A stretch of DNA of 64,000 nucleotides from Rhodococcus sp. B7740 (GCF_000954115.1 NZ_CP010797.1:5146001-5210000); one strand, 5' to 3'; positions 49,037 through 58,204 are shown, counted from the first letter of the stretch. Notes: generated by a model from the sequence alone, not told the origin. Made by a program: numbers and translations.

Positions 49037-50212
49037 ATGAATCTTGCCCTCACAGAAGAAGAGGCCGCGTTCCGTGACGAGATGCGGACGTTTTTCACCA
49101 CGAAGGTCCCGGCCGAGATTCGCGAGAAGAGCGCGACGGGTCAGGAGTTGAGCAAGGACGAGGTGGTCACGACCATGCGAATCCTCAACGAGAACGGCTT
49201 GGCCGTGCCGCATTGGCCGGCCGAGTTCGGTGGCCGCGACTGGACCGCTGTGCAGCGCCACATCTGGCTCGACGAGATGCAGTTGGCGTCGGTGCCCGAG
49301 CCGCTGGCGTTCAACGCCTCGATGGTCGGCCCGGTCATCGCGACGTTCGGCTCTCAGGAGCTCAAGGAGAAATTCCTGCCCAAGACGGCGAACCTCGACA
49401 TCTGGTGGTGCCAGGGCTTCTCCGAGCCCGAGGCCGGATCGGACCTGGCGTCGTTGCGCACCACCGCGATCCGAGACGGTGACGACTACATCGTCAACGG
49501 ACAGAAGACGTGGACCACGCTCGGCCAGTACGCCGACTGGATCTTCGCGCTCGTGCGCACCAACCCGGACGCGCCGAAGAAGCAGGCAGGAATCTCGTTC
49601 CTGCTCATCGATCTGAACACTCCCGGCATCGAGATGCGCCCCATCAAGCTGATCGACGGCAGTGTCGAGGTCAACGAGGTCTTCTTCGACAACGTCCGCG
49701 TTCCGGCGGAGAACCTCGTCGGCGAGGAGAATCAGGGCTGGAGCTACGCCAAGTTCCTGCTCGGCAACGAGCGCACCGGCGTCGCCCGGGCCGGACACAC
49801 CAAAGTGCATCTGGGACAGGCGAAGAAGCACGCAGCGCAGACGAAGGTCGGCAGCGGCACATTGCTCGACGACCCCTTGTTCGCGGCCAAGATGGCCGAG
49901 GTCGAGAACGAACTGCTCGCGCTGGAGCTGACTCAGCTGCGCCTGGTGTCGAGCTCGGACGACGGTAAGCCGAATCCGGCGTCGTCCATCCTCAAGCTGC
50001 GGGGATCGGAATTGCAGCAAGCGACGACCGAACTGCTGATGGACGTCGCCGGGCCGGACTCACTGCCCTACGAGGCGGGCGAGGACATCGAGAGCGAGGG
50101 CTGGGCGCAGCGCTCGGTACCGGGGTACCTCAACTACCGCAAGGTGTCCATCTACGGCGGCTCGAACGAGGTTCAGCGCACCATCATCGCCTCTGCGATT
50201 CTCGGACTGTAA
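49037..50212 (+). CDS. Acyl-CoA dehydrogenase, large subunit of a two-subunit type
   Basis: Flavoenzyme subunit of 391 aa. It has WWCQGFSEPEAGSDLASLRT (FAD site), YIVNGQKTWTTLGQYADW, and the C-terminal YGGSNEVQRTIIASAIL, where Gly replaces the classical catalytic Glu. A Glu in LLGNERTGVARAG is at the isovaleryl-CoA dehydrogenase position and is the probable base. GGAGGA precedes ATG 49037. The next gene, 17 bases downstream, encodes a shorter partner. Side-by-side unequal acyl-CoA dehydrogenases in actinobacteria often form alpha2beta2 enzymes for steroid or branched acyl chains (inference from FadE pairs). Confidence 0.93.
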   Translation: MNLALTEEEAAFRDEMRTFFTTKVPAEIREKSATGQELSKDEVVTTMRILNENGLAVPHWPAEFGGRDWTAVQRHIWLDEMQLASVPEPLAFNASMVGPVIATFGSQELKEKFLPKTANLDIWWCQGFSEPEAGSDLASLRTTAIRDGDDYIVNGQKTWTTLGQYADWIFALVRTNPDAPKKQAGISFLLIDLNTPGIEMRPIKLIDGSVEVNEVFFDNVRVPAENLVGEENQGWSYAKFLLGNERTGVARAGHTKVHLGQAKKHAAQTKVGSGTLLDDPLFAAKMAEVENELLALELTQLRLVSSSDDGKPNPASSILKLRGSELQQATTELLMDVAGPDSLPYEAGEDIESEGWAQRSVPGYLNYRKVSIYGGSNEVQRTIIASAILGL

Positions 50213-50229
50213 GGGAGCATCTGAAAGAC

Positions 50230-51357
50230 ATGGATTTCGAACTCAACGAAGAGCAGAAGCTGCTGCGCGACACCACTCGTGAGGTGCTCACGCGGGCCTA
50301 CGACACCGAGAAGCGCAACAAGATCGTTGCCGGTGAACTGGGCTGGAGCACCGACGTGTGGAAGCAGTTGGCCGAGGTCGGGCTGCTGGGTCTGACGTTC
50401 GGCGAGGAAGACGGCGGGATGGACGCCGGTCCCGTGGAGATCATGGCCGTGATGACCGAGGTCGGTCGACGCCTCGCACCCGAGCCGATTCTCGATGCCG
50501 TCCTCGTTCCGGGCGGGTTGATCTCCGAGCTCGGCAGCGCCGAGCAGCGCGCGCGGCTCCTGCCGCCGGTGGCCGAGGGATCGTCGATGTTGGCGTTCGC
50601 GCACAACGAGTCCGGCAGCCGCTGGCCGAACATCGAGGTCGCCACCACCGCCACCGAGGACGGTGGATCGTGGGCGATCAACGGCGTCAAGAACCCGGTT
50701 CCGCACGGTGGTAGCGCAGACGTGATCGTTGTCAGTGCCGCGCTGCCCACCGGTGGCACGGGACTGTTCGTCGTCGATGCCGATGCGACCGGCCTCACGC
50801 GCAAGTCCTACGCCACCCACGACGGTCAGCGCGCCGCTCAGATCGAATTCGTCGATGTCGCAGCAGAACCGCTCGGTACCGCCGAGAACGCGGCAGCGGC
50901 CATCACCGGGGCCGAGGTGCGGGCTCAGGCCGCGCTGTGTGCCGAGGCGATCGGCGCCATGGAGGAGGCTCTGCGGCTGACCACCGATTACCTGAAGGCG
51001 CGCAAGCAGTTCGGGGTTCCGCTGGCCAAGTTCCAGGCGCTCACCTTCCGTGCGGCGGACATGTACGTGCTGCTCGAACTGGCCCGCAGCATGAGTCTGT
51101 ACGCCACGATGTCGTTGGCGGACGGCAACGTCGACCCGACCATCGCCTCGCGCGCCAAGCTGCAGATCTCCCGCTCCGGTCGCAAGATCGGCCAGGAGGC
51201 CATTCAGTTGCACGGCGGAATCGGCGTCACCGCCGAATATCCGGTCGGGCACTACACCAGTCGGCTGGTGGCCATCGAGCACACTCTCGGCGGTGCCGAC
51301 GAGCACCTGCGCATCCTGGCGTCGAAGGTCGCCGATCACGATCTCATCGGGATCTGA
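50230..51357 (+). CDS. Acyl-CoA dehydrogenase, second subunit
   Basis: Partner flavoenzyme subunit of 375 aa. It starts MDFELNEEQKLLRDTTREVL and has FAHNESGSRW in place of the usual TEPxAGSD motif, weakening one FAD/substrate contact, while DYLKARKQFGVPLAKFQALTF and QEAIQLHGGIGVTAEYPVGHY keep the C-terminal dimerisation and FAD elements. The C-terminal catalytic Glu is absent (IEHTLGGADEHLR). These features fit a non-identical subunit of a heterotetrameric enzyme with the upstream gene. GGGAGC precedes the ATG. A strong hairpin terminates the operon. Confidence 0.92.
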   Translation: MDFELNEEQKLLRDTTREVLTRAYDTEKRNKIVAGELGWSTDVWKQLAEVGLLGLTFGEEDGGMDAGPVEIMAVMTEVGRRLAPEPILDAVLVPGGLISELGSAEQRARLLPPVAEGSSMLAFAHNESGSRWPNIEVATTATEDGGSWAINGVKNPVPHGGSADVIVVSAALPTGGTGLFVVDADATGLTRKSYATHDGQRAAQIEFVDVAAEPLGTAENAAAAITGAEVRAQAALCAEAIGAMEEALRLTTDYLKARKQFGVPLAKFQALTFRAADMYVLLELARSMSLYATMSLADGNVDPTIASRAKLQISRSGRKIGQEAIQLHGGIGVTAEYPVGHYTSRLVAIEHTLGGADEHLRILASKVADHDLIGI

Positions 51358-51373
51358 CTCTCGTCGTCAGACG

Positions 51374-51414
51374 CCTCGGGCCCGGCCACCTGTCGAAGGT
51401 GGCCGGGCCCGAGG
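51374..51414 (+). terminator. Hairpin terminator after the acyl-CoA dehydrogenase pair
   Basis: Perfect 18-bp stem (left arm CCTCGGGCCCGGCCACCT) with a five-base loop GTCGA, followed by TCGTTT on the plus strand. It also precedes the convergent hydrolase gene end at 51430. Confidence 0.85.
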
Positions 51415-51429
51415 TCGTTTCGGGAGGTG

Positions 51430-52239
51430 TCAGCTGCCCGCATCCGCCGCGCCGACGAGGTCGGCCACAGCCCTGGGGTTCGAGACCAGGATCGCGTGCG
51501 AACCCGGCACCTCGGTCACCTGAGCGCCCGCCCGCTGCGCCATGAACCGCTCGGCGGACGTCGGGATGATCTGATCCTGCTGGGGGATCAGAGCCCACGA
51601 CGGCGTGTGCGCCCAGGACGGTGGGCCGCTCGGCTCGAGCAGGGCGCCTGCGGCGATCGTCTTCTGGTGTGCGGCCATGCGAGCGGCCTGCTCCTCGCTG
51701 ACATCCGGGGCGAAGAACGGACGGAACAGGGCGGGAGTGATGTACGAGTCGACGTTGCGGCCGATGATGTTCGACGCGTCGTCGACGACCGTCAGCCCGA
51801 TCACCGGCGGTACCAGCGCGGTCACCGGAAATCGGATGGGATCGAGTTCGAGGGCGACGGGTTCGCCTTCGACGGGCATGAACGCGGCGACGTAGACCAG
51901 AGCCTCCACGTTGTCGGCGTGCACGTTGCTGATCACCGTGCCGCCGTACGAATGGCCCACCAGGATCACCGGCCCGTCGATGCTCTCGACCACGTCGGTG
52001 ACCGAGGCCGCGTCGATCGCGGGCCCGCGCAGCGAGTTGTCCGCCGTCACCACGGGGTAGCCGCGGCCGCGTAGATCCTCGGCGACGCCGTCCCAGCTGG
52101 TGTTGTCCGCGAAGGCTCCGTGCACCAGCACCACGGTCGGCAGCTCCTGCGCGGAAGCGGGGGCGACGCCGATGCCGACCATCGCTCCCACCGTCAGTCC
52201 TGCAGTTGCCAGAAGAGTCGTCAGCGTCGGTTTCGTCAT
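51430..52239 (-). CDS. Secreted alpha/beta hydrolase
   Basis: Hydrolase of 269 aa with a Sec signal peptide: MTKPTLTTLLATAGLTVGAM and an AxA site in PASA-QE near residue 31. The mature part has VVLVHGAFADNTSW (oxyanion), the nucleophile elbow LVGHSYGGTVI, a cap region, ALIPQQDQIIP with the likely Asp, and the His in VPGSHAILVSNP. It resembles the EstC-like/pyrethroid-hydrolase-related family. Physiological substrate is unknown. ATG 52239 follows the GTG 52245 alternative by two codons, and ATG is preferred with the typical KPT basic n-region. Confidence 0.88.
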   Translation of the reverse strand: MTKPTLTTLLATAGLTVGAMVGIGVAPASAQELPTVVLVHGAFADNTSWDGVAEDLRGRGYPVVTADNSLRGPAIDAASVTDVVESIDGPVILVGHSYGGTVISNVHADNVEALVYVAAFMPVEGEPVALELDPIRFPVTALVPPVIGLTVVDDASNIIGRNVDSYITPALFRPFFAPDVSEEQAARMAAHQKTIAAGALLEPSGPPSWAHTPSWALIPQQDQIIPTSAERFMAQRAGAQVTEVPGSHAILVSNPRAVADLVGAADAGS

Positions 52240-52399
52240 GCCCACAACCTGTCACACGCCGGAAGTTCGTGCGGTGTTCACCGCCGAGATCCGACCAGCT
52301 TCCTCTCAGCGAACGCTCGTATGCTTGGCTTGCAGCAGTGGCGTTCGTCCGACCCGGGCGATCGCAAAACCGTAGGTGATGATCGTGAGCGAGAGTTCG

Positions 52400-53311
52400 A
52401 TGAAGTCTCGGATGGCCGAGTACCCACGTCCCCATCACTGCTTGTTGCACATCAGCGACACGCATCTCGTCGACGGTGGCGGTCGGTTGTACGGCGGCGT
52501 GGACAGTGAGTTGCGGCTCGAACAGGTGATGGCCGACGTACAGAACTCGGGTGTCCGCCCCGACGCGTTGGTGTTCACCGGAGACCTGACGGACAAGGGC
52601 GAGGCCGGTGCCTACGAGAAGCTGCGGGCGTTGGTCGAGCCCGTGGCCGAGGAACTCGGTGCGCAGATCGTCTGGGCGATGGGCAATCACGACGACCGTG
52701 CGATGTTCCGCCAGAAGCTTCTCGACACCGAACCGACCGTGCAGTCCATCGATCGCGTCCACGACGTCGACGGTCTGCGTGTCGTCACGCTCGACACGAC
52801 GGTTCCCGGTCGCCATCACGGAGAGCTCGGCGACGAGCAATTGGCCTGGCTGACAGACACTCTCGCCACGCCCGCCGAGTTCGGCACGATCCTGGCGATG
52901 CATCATCCGCCGGTGCCGACCGTGCTCGATCTCGCGGTACTGGTCGAGCTGATCGATCAGCCGCGCCTGGCCGACGTGTTACGCGGAACCGACGTGCGAT
53001 CCATTCTCGCTGGGCACCTGCACTATTCGACGACGGCCACGTTCGCGGGTATTCCCGTCTCGGTGGCGTCGGCCACGTGTTACACCCAGGATCTGAACGT
53101 GCCCGCCGGTGGATTGCGCGGTCGCGATGGTGCCCAGGGCTACAACCTGGTCCACGTCTACGAGGACACCGTCGTGCATTCGGTGGTGCCGACTGGCTCG
53201 TACGACACTGTGGGAGAACCGGTCTCGGCTCAGGAGACCGCACGCAGGCTGAGCGCAGCGGGAGTCACCATCGCAGACAGTGCGAGGCGGAAGACGTTCA
53301 GCGACGCCTAG
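52400..53311 (+). CDS. cpdA: Class III cyclic-nucleotide phosphodiesterase (CpdA/Rv0805-like metallophosphoesterase)
   Basis: Binuclear metallophosphoesterase of 303 aa hydrolysing 3',5'-cAMP or 2',3'-cyclic nucleotides. Metal ligands are visible in order: HISDTHL (Asp 20, His 22), FTGDL (Asp 62), MGNHDD (Asn 96, His 97), AMHHPPVP, and AGHLHYS (two His). The sequence follows the remembered mycobacterial Rv0805 closely along its length ([36 protein letters not shown]). With ATG 52400 the ligands fall one residue before the Rv0805 numbering, which supports this start over ATG 52379 or GTG 52376. Its stop overlaps the convergent Stealth gene by four bases, an arrangement also remembered for Rv0805/Rv0806c. 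Confidence 0.92.
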   Translation: MKSRMAEYPRPHHCLLHISDTHLVDGGGRLYGGVDSELRLEQVMADVQNSGVRPDALVFTGDLTDKGEAGAYEKLRALVEPVAEELGAQIVWAMGNHDDRAMFRQKLLDTEPTVQSIDRVHDVDGLRVVTLDTTVPGRHHGELGDEQLAWLTDTLATPAEFGTILAMHHPPVPTVLDLAVLVELIDQPRLADVLRGTDVRSILAGHLHYSTTATFAGIPVSVASATCYTQDLNVPAGGLRGRDGAQGYNLVHVYEDTVVHSVVPTGSYDTVGEPVSAQETARRLSAAGVTIADSARRKTFSDA

Positions 53312-54729
53312 CGCTGCTCTCGTTCCCACGGCGCGACGATGGGGAAGTACTTGTCCAGGAACTGCGTCACCGTCCGGGTGCGCAGGTCCAGGTCGACCTC
53401 CGGAAAGCTGCCGTCGTTGAGGCAGAAGAAGTCCACCGACCGTTTGGGCAGCAACTTCTCCATGGCGTCGAGGCCCGCGACCGTCGTGGTATCGATGTAC
53501 CGAACCTTGGCGTCCTTCTGGACCACGGCGCGTCCACTCATCAGCGCGTAGTAGTGGTACAGCGAGTTCGTCACCGAGATGTTGGTGCTGGCGCGGAACG
53601 CGCTCGCGGCAGTGGACGCGAACTCGTCCGGAAACTCGTTCTCCATTTCCTGCATCACACTGCGCCGCAACGGTGTTGCCGCGTGTTCGAGATGCCGGGT
53701 CGTGGTCATACCGAATCTGTCCTGCAGGATTCGACGGTTCACCCGTGCCGCATTCTCGAAGCCGCTGCGGTCGGCATCGCTGTAACCCAACCCGATTCGC
53801 GTCGTCGCCTCGATGAACATGCTGATCCCGCCGGGGGAGAAGAACATCGACGGGCTGACCGGTCGGCCGAAGAACATGTCGTCGTTCGAGTACAGGAAGT
53901 GCTCGGACAAGCCGGGTATGTGGTGCAGCTGGCTTTCGACGGCCTGCGAATTGTGGGTCGGCAGCACGGAGGTGTCGACGAAGAACGCCTCGCTCGGCAC
54001 GAACGTCACCTTGGGATGGTCGGCGAGCCACGCCGGCCTCGGGGAGTCGGTGGCCACGAAGATCCGCCTGATCCACGGCGCGTACATGTGCACCGACCGC
54101 AGGGCGTACTTCAATTCGTCGATCTGCCGGTAACGGGCCGCCGAGTCGTCGCCCTCACCGACGACGTAATTCGCCATCCGCCGCGCCCTCTGGGCCTGGA
54201 ATTCGGCCGAGGAGCCGTCGACCCAGGAGAAGACGATTTCGATCTCGAAATTGATGTCCGACGCATGGTCGGCGAACATGTTCTCGATGGTCGGCCAGGT
54301 TCTGCCGAAGCGTTCGACGGTACCGCGGACGGCCTCGTCGGGCCGGATGTTGCGCCTGGTCAGCGAATTCTCGATCGGCAGCACGATCTCGGACGGGGAG
54401 AACGACCACAGTTCGATCTGCACGGCCGTCGACGCGCCGTAGTACAACCCACTGAACGGCTCGACGCGCGGCCGGTACAGGCGGACGATGCGTGCGTTCG
54501 CGGACGGTGACAGCGACCCGTCGGCCACCAGCACTGCTTTTCCGCGGGCGTCGACGGTCTTGGAGTAGAACGGCTCGGCGCGGCAGGCGTGCACCAGTGC
54601 CGTGGTCAACGCTTCGCGTGCGGCCAGTTCGATGGCGATGACGGGCCGTTCGTCGTTGCCGCGAACGAGCAGGTACTTGATGTGTGCGGCGTCGAGTACG
54701 GCGCGCACGAACAGCAGATCTTCGACCAT
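53308..54729 (-). CDS. cpsY: Stealth-family exopolysaccharide phosphotransferase (CpsY-like)
   Basis: Sugar-phosphate transferase of 473 aa as counted from the first canonical start. Stealth conserved regions are present: [16 protein letters not shown] (CR1), [36 protein letters not shown] (CR2, given as span; key DELKYALRS and TD), [31 protein letters not shown] (CR3, key HNSQAVE and NDDMFFG) and a C-terminal CR4-like end FCLNDGSF. It probably transfers sugar-1-phosphates in envelope polysaccharide synthesis. The open frame continues upstream to 54955 with coding-like residues (DIYLVPPEHETNDAV) but no ATG, GTG or TTG. An ATC at 54906 behind GGAAGGA would give 532 aa, the length I remember for mycobacterial CpsY. 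Last gene after VanZ and a methyltransferase. Confidence 0.9.
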   Translation of the reverse strand: MVEDLLFVRAVLDAAHIKYLLVRGNDERPVIAIELAAREALTTALVHACRAEPFYSKTVDARGKAVLVADGSLSPSANARIVRLYRPRVEPFSGLYYGASTAVQIELWSFSPSEIVLPIENSLTRRNIRPDEAVRGTVERFGRTWPTIENMFADHASDINFEIEIVFSWVDGSSAEFQAQRARRMANYVVGEGDDSAARYRQIDELKYALRSVHMYAPWIRRIFVATDSPRPAWLADHPKVTFVPSEAFFVDTSVLPTHNSQAVESQLHHIPGLSEHFLYSNDDMFFGRPVSPSMFFSPGGISMFIEATTRIGLGYSDADRSGFENAARVNRRILQDRFGMTTTRHLEHAATPLRRSVMQEMENEFPDEFASTAASAFRASTNISVTNSLYHYYALMSGRAVVQKDAKVRYIDTTTVAGLDAMEKLLPKRSVDFFCLNDGSFPEVDLDLRTRTVTQFLDKYFPIVAPWEREQR

Positions 54730-54959
54730 CGCCTGGTGCGGGGTAGTGGAGGTGATGGTCAGTGCGTAGCGGCCGTCGTGGCTGACGACGTCGGATCGTT
54801 CGCTCAGTCGCGCTGCGGATGCGGCAGATTCTCGGGTGACGGCATCGTTGGTCTCGTGCTCCGGTGGAACGAGGTAGATATCGTGCGGGGCAGAAGACGA
54901 GGTGATGACGTTCCTTCCGGAGTCGCGCGCTGGCCGAGGGACCCCGGTGCAGGGTCAGT

Positions 54960-55322
54960 CTAGTGCAGGTCCGGGGCGCGTTCGACGCGCTGCGGTAGAA
55001 CCCGACTCGCTGCGAGCAGGCCCACAGCAACTCCGGCGGCGTCGGCAAGGGCGTCGGCGAGCGATCCGGAGCGTCCCAGAGGCAGGATCGCCTGCAGGAC
55101 CTCCGAGATCGCCGCGAACGTCAGTACCCACAGTGCGGTTCGGATCCAGTCGATTCCGGCCAGGCGTGAGGTGTACGCCAGCGCAGAGAACAGTACGAAG
55201 TGGATGATCTTGTCGCTGTGCTGAAATCCCGAGGGAACCCCGGACGCGGGGGTGAAGAGCACGATCAGCGCGACGACGAAGGTGACGACCAGGGGAATTC
55301 GTAACGTCGACTGCGTGAACAC
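54960..55322 (-). CDS. VanZ-family membrane protein
   Basis: Small integral membrane protein of 120 aa with three or four hydrophobic helices. It has the VanZ-like pattern: an N-terminal helix, then HSDKIIHFVLFSALAYTSRLAG with the conserved D-K-x-x-H-F, and SEVLQAILPLGRSGSLADALADAAGVAVG with the conserved E-x-x-Q and D-x-x-A-D-x-x-G. The precise function of VanZ-like proteins is uncertain. Some affect glycopeptide or polymer tolerance. Start is GTG 55322. It lies 9 bases after the methyltransferase stop and 53-230 bases before the Stealth start, suggesting an envelope-related operon. Confidence 0.88.
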   Translation of the reverse strand: MFTQSTLRIPLVVTFVVALIVLFTPASGVPSGFQHSDKIIHFVLFSALAYTSRLAGIDWIRTALWVLTFAAISEVLQAILPLGRSGSLADALADAAGVAVGLLAASRVLPQRVERAPDLH

Positions 55323-55331
55323 CGCCCGAGC

Positions 55332-56000
55332 CTACCGACGTTGCAGCACCACGACCGTGTCGATTCGCTCGTCGCCGTCCGGCGTCGTGCGGGTGCGGTG
55401 TTCGGCGTGGATCACCTCGAACCCGTCGCCTGCCGCAGCGACGACCGGTTCCGGTGCGAAGAGTCTGTGCTTGGCCGGATGCTGCGAGGCGTGGCTGTCG
55501 CTGGGACTGTGGCCGACGATCAGGAGACGTCCCTTCGGCGAGACCGCTGCGGCGAACCTGCGGGTGGTCAATTCGAGCTCGTCCGGTGGCACCTGGAGGA
55601 AGTGCACCGACACGAGATCGAATGCCTCTGTCGGAGGAGTCCAGTCCAGGACATCGTGCTGCTGCCAGTTCACCGCGAGTGTGTGCGGCTCGAGTGCCTG
55701 TTGTGCCGCACGGGCGCGGCCGAGGGCGACATCGGAGATGTCGACGCCGGTCACGTGCCAGCCTTCACCGGCCAACCACAGGGAGTCGGCACCTTCCCCG
55801 CAGCCGATGTCCAGGGCGCGGCCCGGAGTCAGCTCGGACGCTTCCTGTACCAACACGGCATTGGGATGTCCGCTCCAGATGGTGGTGCGCTGGTTGTAGA
55901 GGTCGTCCCAGAATGCTTCGTCGAAGGCACCGTTCTCGAAGTCCGGCTCTGCGGGGGTCCGGTCGGCGGCATGAGTGTGAGCGTGCGTGTGGTCGGCCAT
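55332..56000 (-). CDS. Class I SAM-dependent methyltransferase
   Basis: Methyltransferase of 222 aa. The N-terminus is His-rich (MADHTHAHTHAAD), which may bind metal. It has motif I ALDIGCGEGADSLWLA, motif II VTGVDISDVALGRARAA, VNWQQHDVLDW and DLVSVHFLQVP. It resembles TehB/thiopurine-type small-molecule methyltransferases, so the target is likely a small molecule. ATG 56000 is used since the residues before it are not conserved in character. It heads the methyltransferase-VanZ-Stealth gene group and is divergent from the phosphoribosyltransferase gene. Confidence 0.88.
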   Translation of the reverse strand: MADHTHAHTHAADRTPAEPDFENGAFDEAFWDDLYNQRTTIWSGHPNAVLVQEASELTPGRALDIGCGEGADSLWLAGEGWHVTGVDISDVALGRARAAQQALEPHTLAVNWQQHDVLDWTPPTEAFDLVSVHFLQVPPDELELTTRRFAAAVSPKGRLLIVGHSPSDSHASQHPAKHRLFAPEPVVAAAGDGFEVIHAEHRTRTTPDGDERIDTVVVLQRR

Positions 56001-56083
56001 GGTTCGAGAATGCCCGCTCACGACCGTGGGCGCAAACAAATTTGCTCGATTGGCAAAACGCCGCCTGGGTAGAGTGATCGTTC

Positions 56084-56557
56084 ATGACCGAACAGGAACG
56101 TGAAGTACTGACGTGGGCGACGTTCGGGGTCGCCTCGCGTGAACTCACCGAGCAGATCGTCGACGACGGGTTCGTCCCGGACATCGTCATCGCGATCGCT
56201 CGAGGCGGTCTCATTCCCGCGGGTGCGATTGCCTACGCCATGGGCGTCAAGGCAGCGGGCACCCTCAACGTCGAGTTCTACTCCGACATCGAGGAGACCC
56301 TGCCCGATCCGGTTGTCCTTGAGCCCCTTCTGGACACCGACGCGATCGTCGGCAAGAAGTTGCTCGTCGTCGACGACGTTGCCGATTCCGGCCGCACGCT
56401 GGCGCTGGTGATCGACCTGTTGAAGGCGCACACGCCCGAGGTGCGGTCGGCCGTGATCTACACCAAGCCGAGAACCATTGTGCAGCCGGACTATTCGTGG
56501 CGTGAGACCGACAAGTGGATCAATTTTCCATGGTCCACGTTGCCGGTCATCACCTGA
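56084..56557 (+). CDS. Phosphoribosyltransferase (xanthine/hypoxanthine-type)
   Basis: Type I PRTase-fold protein of 157 aa. The PRPP-binding motif is LLVVDDVADSGRTLALV (residues about 94-110). An N-terminal IAIARGGLIPAGAIAYAMG loop binds pyrophosphate and KPRTIVQPDYSWRETDKWINFPW is the C-terminal hood, with a Trp as in Gpt/xanthine PRTases. It is likely a purine-base salvage enzyme, though the exact base cannot be fixed. Monocistronic, convergent with the quinone-type oxidoreductase. Confidence 0.88.
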   Translation: MTEQEREVLTWATFGVASRELTEQIVDDGFVPDIVIAIARGGLIPAGAIAYAMGVKAAGTLNVEFYSDIEETLPDPVVLEPLLDTDAIVGKKLLVVDDVADSGRTLALVIDLLKAHTPEVRSAVIYTKPRTIVQPDYSWRETDKWINFPWSTLPVIT

Positions 56558-56558
56558 A

Positions 56559-57593
56559 TCATTCGCTGGAGACGTCGATCAGCACCTTGCCGACGGTTCC
56601 GTTCTCGACGGCGTCGTGAGCCGCAGCGGTTTCGCTCAGCGGGAAGCGGTGCAGCGGTAGACCGGTGGCCTCACCCACCTCCAGAACACCGGCTGCTGCC
56701 GCCGCGCTGACGTCCGCCTCGGCGTTACGCAGTGCCTCGTCGCCCACGGTGTAGAGGAGTACGAACTGGTAGCGGGTGTTGAGCACCATGTTCGGCCGGA
56801 CGTCGAGGGTCACGGTGTCGCCGCCGTTGTTGGCGTAGACGGCGATCGATGCGCGGTTGGCTCCCACGGCAGCGTTGAGCGCGGCATTCTGGGCGGGAGC
56901 CACCTCGACGACGAGATCGATTCCGGCGGGGATCAATTCGCGGATCTCGGCGGCGGCGTCGCCGGTCTTGTAGTTCACCACGTGGTGCGCGCCCGCGGCG
57001 GTCGCCAGTGCGCCCTTCTCCGGTCCGCTGACCGTCGTCACCACGGTCGCGCCCGCCCAGCGGGCCAATTGGATAGCGGCATGGCCGACGGCACCGGCAC
57101 CACCGGCGACGAGTACCGACTTACCGTCCAGTGCGCCCGGGTGCAGCCGGGTGGGTCCGTCCTCGGAGACGGTCAGTGCGCGGTGTGCCGTCATCGCAGG
57201 CACTCCGAGGCTCGCGCCCACGTCGAATCCAACGCCGTCGGGTAGAGGAACCACCCGGGAGGCGGGTAGGACTGCGAAAGACTGCGCTGTTCCGGTCGGA
57301 CGCTGATGCTGGGCGAGGTAGACCCAGACGCGATCGCCGACGGCCACGCCGTCGACCTCGGGTCCGACGGCGTCGATCACACCGGCACCGTCCTGGTTGG
57401 GCACCACCTCGTCGAACGCGAGTTCCTCGCCCGGTCCGGAGCCGGTTCGGTTCTTCCAGTCCGTCGGGTTGACGCCCGAGACCACGATGCGGACACGCAC
57501 TTCGCCTGCGGCGGGCTCGGACACCTCGCGATCCTTCAGTTCGAGGACGGACGAATCGCCGGTGCGGGTGTACACAATTGCTGGAGCACTCAT
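56559..57593 (-). CDS. Zinc-independent quinone oxidoreductase-like MDR protein
   Basis: Medium-chain dehydrogenase/reductase of 344 aa with NADPH-binding loop VLVAGGAGAVGHAAIQLARWAGA and an N-terminal GroES-like domain (VRVRIVVSGVNPTDWKNRTG, VVPNQDGAGVIDAVG). The zinc-ligand motifs of alcohol dehydrogenases are absent, so it is of the quinone/enone reductase class. ATG 57593 begins MSAPAIVYTRTGDS, and 20 upstream codons are ignored as non-homologous. An imperfect CGGTCC-N9-GGACCG repeat lies just upstream of the start (57597-57617). Confidence 0.9.
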   Translation of the reverse strand: MSAPAIVYTRTGDSSVLELKDREVSEPAAGEVRVRIVVSGVNPTDWKNRTGSGPGEELAFDEVVPNQDGAGVIDAVGPEVDGVAVGDRVWVYLAQHQRPTGTAQSFAVLPASRVVPLPDGVGFDVGASLGVPAMTAHRALTVSEDGPTRLHPGALDGKSVLVAGGAGAVGHAAIQLARWAGATVVTTVSGPEKGALATAAGAHHVVNYKTGDAAAEIRELIPAGIDLVVEVAPAQNAALNAAVGANRASIAVYANNGGDTVTLDVRPNMVLNTRYQFVLLYTVGDEALRNAEADVSAAAAAGVLEVGEATGLPLHRFPLSETAAAHDAVENGTVGKVLIDVSSE

Positions 57594-57691
57594 ATTCGGT
57601 CCAACGCGCTCGGACCGCACCGATGTTCCCTGCGAGCACATCGGGGTATGCACGAGTGGTCAGCAGTGCCGTCAGAGGAGAAACGAATTTC

Positions 57692-58201
57692 ATGAATCAC
57701 AACGAAGTGCTCACCGACGCGTTCGGTCGAATCAAGGAGCTCGTCCACTCCGTCCTGGACGACATCCCCGCGGCTGCGTTGACGTATCGTCCGGACGCCG
57801 ATGCCAACAGCATCGCCTGGTTGTTGTGGCACCTGACGCGGGTGCAGGACGACCACATCGCGGACGTGGCCGGGAGCGAACAGGTCTGGACGTCGGACTC
57901 GTGGTTCGAGCGTTTCGGGCTGCCGTTCGACAAGTCCGACATCGGGTACGGCCAGTCATCCGCCGACGTCGCTCAGGTCACCTCGAGCGCCGAGTTGCTG
58001 CGTGAATACCACGATGCCGTGCACGCGAAAACCGTTGCCTACGTAAGCAGCGTTTCGACCGACGATCTCGATCGGATCGTCGACGAGAACTGGGATCCGC
58101 CGGTCACCTTGGGTGCGCGGCTGGTGTCGGTGGTCTCCGACGACCTGCAGCATGCCGGGCAGGCCTCGTACGTTCTCGGCCTGTATACCCGGCAGGCCTA
58201 G
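57692..58201 (+). CDS. DinB-fold (DUF664) protein
   Basis: Four-helix-bundle protein of 169 aa in the DinB/DUF664 superfamily. It has WLLWHLTRVQDDHIADVAG, whose His and Asp/His are candidate metal ligands, and a third histidine in DDLQHAGQASYVLG. In mycothiol-producing actinobacteria, such proteins are often thiol-dependent transferases or isomerases, so a mycothiol-linked role is possible but unproven. ATG 57692 follows GAGGAG at about 11 bases. Its stop lies three bases from the convergent SRPBCC gene stop. Confidence 0.87.
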   Translation: MNHNEVLTDAFGRIKELVHSVLDDIPAAALTYRPDADANSIAWLLWHLTRVQDDHIADVAGSEQVWTSDSWFERFGLPFDKSDIGYGQSSADVAQVTSSAELLREYHDAVHAKTVAYVSSVSTDDLDRIVDENWDPPVTLGARLVSVVSDDLQHAGQASYVLGLYTRQA

Positions 58202-58204
58202 CAA

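Noticed and set aside
57597-57617. CGGTCC-N9-GGACCG repeat just upstream of the quinone-type oxidoreductase start
   Set aside because: Six-base arms only with a long spacer; not distinctive enough in GC-rich DNA to claim as an operator, and no regulator gene is adjacent.
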